A stretch of 64,000 nucleotides of DNA from Gluconobacter wancherniae NBRC 103581 (GTDB taxonomy: Bacteria; Pseudomonadota; Alphaproteobacteria; Acetobacterales; Acetobacteraceae). The stretch spans positions 1,364,001 through 1,428,000 of the forward strand of contig NZ_BJUZ01000001.1 of assembly GCF_007988885.1 (NCBI RefSeq), given 5' to 3'. Positions 58,046-64,000 of this stretch are shown here, in pieces; the stretch's first letter is position 1; each line of letters starts with the position of its first letter. The translations under genes were made by a program, and so were the position numbers. The notes below the pieces were generated by a model, which searched no databases, was not told the DNA's origin, and saw only the letters and a list, made by a program, of their open reading frames with translations.

Positions 58046-59415
58046 CCGTACTCTGGACCAGCAATGACCTGAGAGCAGCCACCGGTGGCGGAATAGAAGC
58101 CGATGTGCAGGTGAGCGGTATCTCGATAGACACCCGTACGATCAAACAGGGCGATCTGTTCATTGCACTGAAGGGCGAAAACAGCGACGGGCACGCACAT
58201 ATCGCACAGGCACTGCAAAGCGGTGCAGCGTGCGTGATGGTCCATGATGCGGGACCTCATACAGACAGCCGCCTCCTTGTTGTCGCAGATACGATGCGAG
58301 GCCTCGAAGACCTCGGCCAGTTCGCCCGGAACCGCTTCCATGGTCAGGTTGTTGCCGTGACAGGCAGTGTCGGGAAAACCACCACCAAGGACATGCTTCT
58401 CGTCGCGCTCTCTGCACTGGGCCCAACACACGCATCAGTCGCGTCATATAATAATCACTGGGGCGTTCCTTTAACGCTTGCGCGTTTGCCGAAGGATGCG
58501 CGTTTCTGCATCAGCGAAATCGGAATGAACCATGCGGGCGAAATTTCTCCGCTCGCAGCGCAGGTTCGTCCGGATGTCGCCGTCATCACAACGATCGGCA
58601 CAGCACATCTCGGGCATATGGGCTCCATTGCGGCCATCGCCGAAGAAAAGGCTTCTCTTTTCGGTGCCCTTTCGTCTGGCGGGACGGCCATCGTTCCCGA
58701 TGATGCGCCGGGGCAGGATTTCTTTGCCCGAGCCCTCCCGGAGAGCTGCCGCCTTTGGAAATCCGGCCTGTCCGACCATGCTAATATCCGCATTGCCGAT
58801 CTGATCTGTGATGCAGATGGAAGCCGCTTTACACTTTGCGTAGACGACGCAGAACAGCGCGTAGAACTCAGTGTTCCGGGCCGCCATCTCGCACGCAATG
58901 CCGCACTTGCACTCGGTGTCGTCAAGGCACTCGGGTCTGATCTGGCTAAAGCCGCGTCAGCGCTAACAAGCTTTGTTCCAGGCGCCGGTCGCGGGCAGAT
59001 GCGTATTGTTCTGGACTGCGTAAAACTGCTGGATGAAAGCTATAATGCTTCCGGTCCCAGCGTTCGCGCAGCCCTTGAGACCCTCGCTCTTCTGCCCGGC
59101 CAGCGTCGTCTGGCCGCACTGGGCGATATCCGCGAACTCGGCGAATTTGCTGAGGCCGAGCATAGATCTCTCGCACAGACGGTGATCGAGACAGACACGA
59201 TCGCCTTTTGCTGCGGCCCCCATATGCGCGCGCTTTTCGATGCGCTCCCCTCAGCGCTTCAGGGCGCTTATGCCCCGGATGCCGCAACCCTCGCTTCAAT
59301 CCTGTGCGAAGCACTCCGCCCCGGTGACCTGCTGCTTGTCAAAGGCAGTCTGGGCAGCCGGATGCGCGATGTGATCTCTGCTCTCGACAACGCTTCCGAT
59401 ACGGTCCCTGCCTGA
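58042..59415 (+). CDS. murF: UDP-MurNAc-pentapeptide synthetase (MurF)
   Basis: Adds D-Ala-D-Ala to the UDP-MurNAc tripeptide. 457 residues with VTGSVGKTTTKDMLLVAL, EIGMNHAGEI and LDESYNASGPSVRAAL, all Mur-ligase landmarks. It is coupled to murE by 4 bp and to mraY by 1 bp. Confidence 0.96.
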   Translation: MTVLWTSNDLRAATGGGIEADVQVSGISIDTRTIKQGDLFIALKGENSDGHAHIAQALQSGAACVMVHDAGPHTDSRLLVVADTMRGLEDLGQFARNRFHGQVVAVTGSVGKTTTKDMLLVALSALGPTHASVASYNNHWGVPLTLARLPKDARFCISEIGMNHAGEISPLAAQVRPDVAVITTIGTAHLGHMGSIAAIAEEKASLFGALSSGGTAIVPDDAPGQDFFARALPESCRLWKSGLSDHANIRIADLICDADGSRFTLCVDDAEQRVELSVPGRHLARNAALALGVVKALGSDLAKAASALTSFVPGAGRGQMRIVLDCVKLLDESYNASGPSVRAALETLALLPGQRRLAALGDIRELGEFAEAEHRSLAQTVIETDTIAFCCGPHMRALFDALPSALQGAYAPDAATLASILCEALRPGDLLLVKGSLGSRMRDVISALDNASDTVPA

Positions 59416-60506
59416 TGCTGTTTGATCTCGTTGCCGCCCACGATACGTCTCATGGTGGTTTCTTCAACCTGTTCCATTATCTGACATTCCGTTCAGGCTG
59501 TGCCTGTCTGACGGCAATGGTCATATCATTGGCGCTGGGTAATCCGTTCATCGCACAACTCAAGCGTATACAACGCGAAGGGCAGCCCATCCGCACGCTC
59601 GGCCCCGAACGTCACATCCTCGAAAAGGCGGGCACTCCCACGATGGGAGGCGTGCTGATTCTTGTTGCCCTGTTCACATCCACCCTTCTGTGGGCAGATC
59701 TGACCAACGGTTTTGTATGGGCTGTCATGCTGACGACGGCCGCATTCGGCGCTGTGGGTTTTGCAGATGATTACCTGAAGCTGGCCAAGCGCAACACAAA
59801 AGGCGTTTCCAAAAAAATGCGACTGGGATGTGAGTTCCTAGCATCTCTCATCGCAGGTATCTGGCTCCAGCATCTGACGCCCCCGGAAATCCGCAACGCG
59901 GTCGCTTTTCCGTTCGTGAAGGACCTTCTGCTGCCTTTGGGCTACGCATTTCCGTTATTCGCGATGATCACCATTACGGGATTTGGAAACGCGGTAAACT
60001 TCACAGACGGCCTTGATGGTTTGGCTATTGTGCCGGTCGTAATCGCAGCGCTCGTGTTTGCCCTGATTTCCTATCTGGTCGGCAACCACGTCTTTGCGGA
60101 TTATCTCCAGCTTCACCCCGTTCCCGGCACTGGCGAACTGGCGGTCTTCTGCGCATCCCTTATCGGCGCCGGGCTTGGTTTTCTGTGGTTCAACGCCCCC
60201 CCCGCTGCCGTTTTCATGGGCGACACAGGATCACTCTCTCTTGGTGGAGCACTCGGCACGGTCGCAGTCGCGGTCAAGCACGAAATCGTCCTGTGTATCG
60301 TTGGTGGCCTGTTTGTCGCAGAAACACTGTCGGTCGTCATTCAGGTTTTCTGGTATAAGCGCACTGGGCGACGCGTCTTTCTGATGGCGCCACTCCACCA
60401 TCATTTTGAGAAAAAAGGCTGGCAGGAGCCTAAAATCGTCGTGCGTTTCTGGATCGTCTCGATCGTCCTCGGCCTGTGCGGCCTGGCAACCCTGAAACTT
60501 CGGTGA
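59415..60506 (+). CDS. mraY: Phospho-MurNAc-pentapeptide transferase (MraY)
   Basis: Ten-helix inner-membrane enzyme that makes lipid I. Its 363 residues include [38 protein letters not shown] and [12 protein letters not shown], the catalytic loops. Confidence 0.97.
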   Translation: MLFDLVAAHDTSHGGFFNLFHYLTFRSGCACLTAMVISLALGNPFIAQLKRIQREGQPIRTLGPERHILEKAGTPTMGGVLILVALFTSTLLWADLTNGFVWAVMLTTAAFGAVGFADDYLKLAKRNTKGVSKKMRLGCEFLASLIAGIWLQHLTPPEIRNAVAFPFVKDLLLPLGYAFPLFAMITITGFGNAVNFTDGLDGLAIVPVVIAALVFALISYLVGNHVFADYLQLHPVPGTGELAVFCASLIGAGLGFLWFNAPPAAVFMGDTGSLSLGGALGTVAVAVKHEIVLCIVGGLFVAETLSVVIQVFWYKRTGRRVFLMAPLHHHFEKKGWQEPKIVVRFWIVSIVLGLCGLATLKLR

Positions 60507-61849
60507 GCAGCTTTCCCGCCACATTGTTCGCAGGCAGTCGTTACGCTGTCTGTGGCCTCGGCCGAAACGGTACCGCCGTTGTCGAAGCGCTTTTGCATAT
60601 GGGCGCCATCGTCCAGGCATGGGACGACCGTAACGCAGATTTGCCTCCTCATGAGCGCCTGACGGTTGCCCCGATCACAGATCTTCGTGGTGTGAGCGCT
60701 CTCATCCTGTCGCCGGGCATTCCCCATACACTCCCCAAGCCTCACCCAGTCGCTACGCTGGCGCGCGCGCAAGGTATACCCATTCTTTCCGACGCCGAGA
60801 TCCTGTGGCGTGCCGTTCGCAAGGCAGGCTCATCAGCGCGCTTTGTTTCCGTGACAGGGACGAACGGGAAATCGACGACCACCGCTCTGATCGCCCATGT
60901 TTTTCAACATGCTGGCATTCCCACTGCGGCAGGGGGAAATCTCGGAACCGCCTCTCTCGCTCTCCCGCTTCTGGGAAATAACGGTGTTTATGTAATCGAA
61001 ATGTCGTCTTACATGCTGGAGCGGCTGGATCATTATCATGCTCAGGCTGCCTGCCTGCTGAACATTACACCCGATCATCTCGACCGCCATGGCGACATGG
61101 AAGGCTATACCCGCGCCAAAGCACATGTCTTTGACAATATGGGTCAAGGTGATCTCGCTGCGATCGGTAACGATGATCCCTGGTGTAACGCCATTGCAGA
61201 CATTCTTCGCACAAGGGACATAGAAGTTGCGACCTTGAACGCGGACAATCCACCCGCATTTGAAAGCATGGCTCTTCCGGGGCGTCATAACGCGCAGAAT
61301 GTTGCAGCAGCATGGGCCATCGCCCGCCATCTTGGGCTAAGCGAGGACGCAATCCGTCAGGCAGTTTCGTCGTTTCCCGGTCTGGAGCACCGCCTTCAGA
61401 AGGTTGCTGAAAGTCACGGCATTTCCTTTATCAACGATAGCAAAGCCACAAATGCGGAGGCCGTTTCAAAGGCGCTCGCATCTTATGAGCGCGTGATGTG
61501 GATTGCTGGCGGTGTTTCCAAAGCAGGTGGGATCGAGATGCTGGTTCCATGGTTCGACCGTATCGGAAAAGCTTATCTGATCGGGCAGGACGCCAACATT
61601 CTCGCAAACACGCTTGCTGAACATAACGTCCCATTCGAAATGTGCGGCACTTTGGACAATGCAGTTCCAACTGCATTCAGAGAGGCACAGAGCGCTGGAG
61701 TGCCCATTGTTCTGCTCTCTCCGGCCTGCGCGAGCTTTGATCAATTTGCTAGTTTTGAAGCAAGAGGTTCATACTTTCTTCACATTTGCGATAATATTGT
61801 GCAATCAGGCGGTTCAGGCACACCGCCTGCGCACGATCAGGGAGGCTGA
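60503..61849 (+). CDS. murD: UDP-MurNAc-L-Ala:D-Glu ligase (MurD)
   Basis: Adds D-glutamate to UDP-MurNAc-Ala. 448 residues with [29 protein letters not shown] and [20 protein letters not shown] at 60503 overlaps the mraY stop (GTGA) and replaces the longer frame from 60476. Confidence 0.94.
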   Translation: MSSFPATLFAGSRYAVCGLGRNGTAVVEALLHMGAIVQAWDDRNADLPPHERLTVAPITDLRGVSALILSPGIPHTLPKPHPVATLARAQGIPILSDAEILWRAVRKAGSSARFVSVTGTNGKSTTTALIAHVFQHAGIPTAAGGNLGTASLALPLLGNNGVYVIEMSSYMLERLDHYHAQAACLLNITPDHLDRHGDMEGYTRAKAHVFDNMGQGDLAAIGNDDPWCNAIADILRTRDIEVATLNADNPPAFESMALPGRHNAQNVAAAWAIARHLGLSEDAIRQAVSSFPGLEHRLQKVAESHGISFINDSKATNAEAVSKALASYERVMWIAGGVSKAGGIEMLVPWFDRIGKAYLIGQDANILANTLAEHNVPFEMCGTLDNAVPTAFREAQSAGVPIVLLSPACASFDQFASFEARGSYFLHICDNIVQSGGSGTPPAHDQGG

Positions 61850-61854
61850 AGTTC

Positions 61855-63048
61855 ATGGCGGGTTACTCCCGTGTCGATGCGTCCGGGATTGCGCGCTGGT
61901 GGCGTAATATCGATCGCGTCACACTTGGCTGTGTCGGTATTCTGATTGCGTTCGGCTATATTCTCATGCTGGCGGCAAGTCCGGCTGTTGCGTCACGTAT
62001 CGGCGCGTCCCGCAACATGTTCATTTTCAAACAGGTTTTCTTTCTGGCACTTGCCGGGGTGATCGTGCTTGCCACGTCATACCTGTCGCGGTCTGGCATC
62101 AGAAAACTGGCCCTCATCGGTGGAATTCTTGCCCTTGGGGCAACATTCATGACGCTTGTGCATGGGATTGAAATCAAGGGCGCAAGGCGATGGATCGCTT
62201 TGCCTATGATGTCCGTGCAGCCATCTGAATTTCTAAAACCGTGCTTTGCGGTGATTACAGGCTGGCTTCTCTCTGCAAGACGCACGAAAGTCCTGCCGGG
62301 TAACATCGCTTTCCCGGGGCTTCTTCTGGCGTTTGGTGCATTCGCGCTCATTCTGGCCCTCCTGAAGTCACAGCCCGATATCGGAATGCTTTCCGTCATC
62401 ACTATGGTTTTCATGACCCAGCTTTTCGTGGATGGCCTGAAGCTGTATTTCGTTGGCCTTGGCGTCGCGATCATGGCTGGCGCATTCGCAATGGCTTACG
62501 TTGTTTTCCCACACGTCCAGTCCCGTGTTCAACGCTTCCTTCATCCGGATGTTGGCGATCACTATCAGATTGATACGGCGCTCCGTGCCTTTGGAAATGG
62601 TGGTCTGTTAGGCAGAGGGCCCGGCGAAGGCCGCGTGAAAGACCTGCTGCCAGATGCACATGCGGACTTTGTCTTTGCCGTCGCAGGTGAGGAATATGGT
62701 CTGCTTCTGTGCTGCGGGATCATTATGATTTTCGCCCTGATCGTCCTGCGGACGCTCCTGAAGCTGACACGTGAAGACGACCCCTTCGTGATCGTCTCGA
62801 CAGCAGGCCTCATTACGGGCTTTGGGCTTCAGGCCTTCGTCAATATGGGGTCGACATTACATCTGATCCCCACGAAGGGCATGACGCTCCCTTTCATTTC
62901 CTATGGCGGCAGTTCTGCCATTTCTGTGGCACTGACAATTGGCATGGTCCTCGCACTCACGCGCCATCAGGTCGGCAGAAGCGATATCGGTCGCTATCGC
63001 GACGTGTCTTACAACGACCAATCAGTCCTCGAAAGAAACGCACAATGA
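61855..63048 (+). CDS. ftsW: Septal peptidoglycan polymerase FtsW
   Basis: SEDS glycosyltransferase that polymerises lipid II at the septum with FtsI. 397 residues and about ten helices. GARRWIALPMMSVQPSEFLKP and the closing MGSTLHLIPTKGMTLPFISYGGSS are SEDS motifs. Its stop overlaps murG. Confidence 0.95.
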   Translation: MAGYSRVDASGIARWWRNIDRVTLGCVGILIAFGYILMLAASPAVASRIGASRNMFIFKQVFFLALAGVIVLATSYLSRSGIRKLALIGGILALGATFMTLVHGIEIKGARRWIALPMMSVQPSEFLKPCFAVITGWLLSARRTKVLPGNIAFPGLLLAFGAFALILALLKSQPDIGMLSVITMVFMTQLFVDGLKLYFVGLGVAIMAGAFAMAYVVFPHVQSRVQRFLHPDVGDHYQIDTALRAFGNGGLLGRGPGEGRVKDLLPDAHADFVFAVAGEEYGLLLCCGIIMIFALIVLRTLLKLTREDDPFVIVSTAGLITGFGLQAFVNMGSTLHLIPTKGMTLPFISYGGSSAISVALTIGMVLALTRHQVGRSDIGRYRDVSYNDQSVLERNAQ

Positions 63049-64000
63049 GTCGCCCGATCGTTATTGCTGCCGGTGGAACGGGTGGTCATTTCTTTCCCGC
63101 AGAAGCCGTCGCAGGCATTCTCGCAGAGCGTGGCTATAATCTGGTTCTCATGACGGATGCCCGCCACGGTCGCCGCGAAAATGGTGTGTTCCAGGATCGC
63201 CCCCAATATGTGCTGGATGGTGCAGGCGTTGCAGGCAAAGGTGTTGCAGGCAAAATTCGTGGTATCACCGCGCTTCTCAAAGGCGTGATCGCAGCGCGCA
63301 GAATTCTGTCTACGCTGGATGCTTCGGCAGTTGTTGGCTTCGGTGGCTACCCATCCGTTCCCCCGCTACTTGCTGCCAGATTTCTTCCAAAATCCTCTCG
63401 TCCTGCGATCGTCATTCACGAAGGCAATGCGGTCCTCGGGCAGGCCAACGCTCTGCTTTCCCGTTTTGCGACAGCAATCGCGACGTCCTATGCCACCGTT
63501 GCCCGATTGCCCAAAGATGCAAGAACAACGCTCACGGGCATGCCCGTACGTTCAGGGATTGAGGCGCTCGCAAACCATTCCTACGAGCCTCCGACAGAAA
63601 CCATTCGCGTTCTTGTATGGGGAGGGTCTCTGGGAGCGCGGGTTTTTTCAGATATCGTTCCCAAAGCTATGGCTGCTCTTCCTGCAGGCTTTCGTACGCG
63701 CCTCGAAGTCACACAGCAGGTCCGTGATGAAGATGCCCCCCGGGTCAGGGAGATTTACACAGAAGCCGGTATCACGATTAATGCCGCGCCCTTTTTCAAC
63801 GATGTTCCCGACCGCCTGAAAAATGCCCATCTGGTGATCGGTCGGGCTGGAGGGTCGTCAGTGGCGGAAATCGCGATGGCAGGTCTCCCATCAGTGCTGG
63901 TTCCACTGCCGATTGCGGCCTCGGATGAACAGGGCGCAAACGGACAGGACCTTCAGGAAGCCGGTGCTGCCTGGATGATCCGCCAGCCGGATTTCACACC
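63045..64000 (+). CDS. murG: UDP-GlcNAc transferase MurG (3' end cut by window edge)
   Basis: Converts lipid I to lipid II at the inner membrane. The ATG at 63045 overlaps the ftsW stop (ATGA). About 318 residues are present; IAAGGTGGHFFPAEAVA, GFGGYPSVPPLLAA, the IHEGNAVLGQANALLS helix and the GRAGGSSVAEIAMAGLP motif identify it. The C-terminus lies beyond the window. Confidence 0.96.
   Translation, partial: MSRPIVIAAGGTGGHFFPAEAVAGILAERGYNLVLMTDARHGRRENGVFQDRPQYVLDGAGVAGKGVAGKIRGITALLKGVIAARRILSTLDASAVVGFGGYPSVPPLLAARFLPKSSRPAIVIHEGNAVLGQANALLSRFATAIATSYATVARLPKDARTTLTGMPVRSGIEALANHSYEPPTETIRVLVWGGSLGARVFSDIVPKAMAALPAGFRTRLEVTQQVRDEDAPRVREIYTEAGITINAAPFFNDVPDRLKNAHLVIGRAGGSSVAEIAMAGLPSVLVPLPIAASDEQGANGQDLQEAGAAWMIRQPDFT

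Overview
The window looks like chromosomal DNA from an acetic acid bacterium (Alphaproteobacteria, Acetobacteraceae; Gluconobacter or a near relative is my best guess). This is inferred from gene content: alphaproteobacterial regulators (MucR, GapR, both IHF subunits), an rpmF-plsX-fabH-ihfA-merR operon, a meso-diaminopimelate type MurE, a prominent zwf and FUSC gene, and moderately high GC. No 16S gene is present, so the genus is not proven.

Layout. 1-7 kb: fusA (cut by the left edge), rpmB, an Atm1-type ABC exporter, a Nudix hydrolase, a DUF3574 lipoprotein, an AI-2E family permease and tRNA-Pro(GGG). 7-12 kb (minus strand): DUF177-rpmF-plsX-fabH-ihfA-merR, facing bamE. The MerR-like protein carries about 22 perfect copies of a hexanucleotide encoding an (Ala-Glu)n linker. 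12-15.2 kb: def-marR-ompR-envZ-like genes joined by 4-bp overlaps. 15.3-27.5 kb: rpsU, motB-motA behind two glycosyltransferases, an Lrp regulator, trxB, a LysR regulator, sppA-ihfB, a MucR regulator and a large FUSC exporter.

27.55-44.16 kb is a genomic island. A P4-type tyrosine integrase lies at its left end and tRNA-Ser(CGA) at its right end. Paired AAGGTGGGA/AAGATGGGA boxes sit just inside both ends, and a partial copy of the tRNA 3' end follows the FUSC gene. Cargo includes unknown small genes, an S24-type repressor lacking both catalytic residues, an FkbM methyltransferase split by an amber codon, a trypsin-like protease separated from its lipoprotein signal by an in-frame TAA, an AlpA-like excisionase candidate, and the most interesting locus, a tight four-gene operon at 36873-42334. 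That operon encodes a protein with two GHKL ATPase modules (N-terminal MutL/MORC-like, C-terminal histidine-kinase-like), a receiver-domain protein with all key residues, an HNH nuclease and an N6-adenine DNA methyltransferase. It reads as a phosphorelay-controlled restriction or anti-phage system.

44.2-64 kb returns to core chromosome: rplU-rpmA-obgE-proB, gapR, zwf, an HSL-type hydrolase, RNase P RNA, and the division and cell-wall cluster mraZ-rsmH-ftsL-ftsI-murE-murF-mraY-murD-ftsW-murG, with murG cut by the right edge. Three TGGGA boxes at 10-bp period upstream of mraZ look like the MraZ operator.
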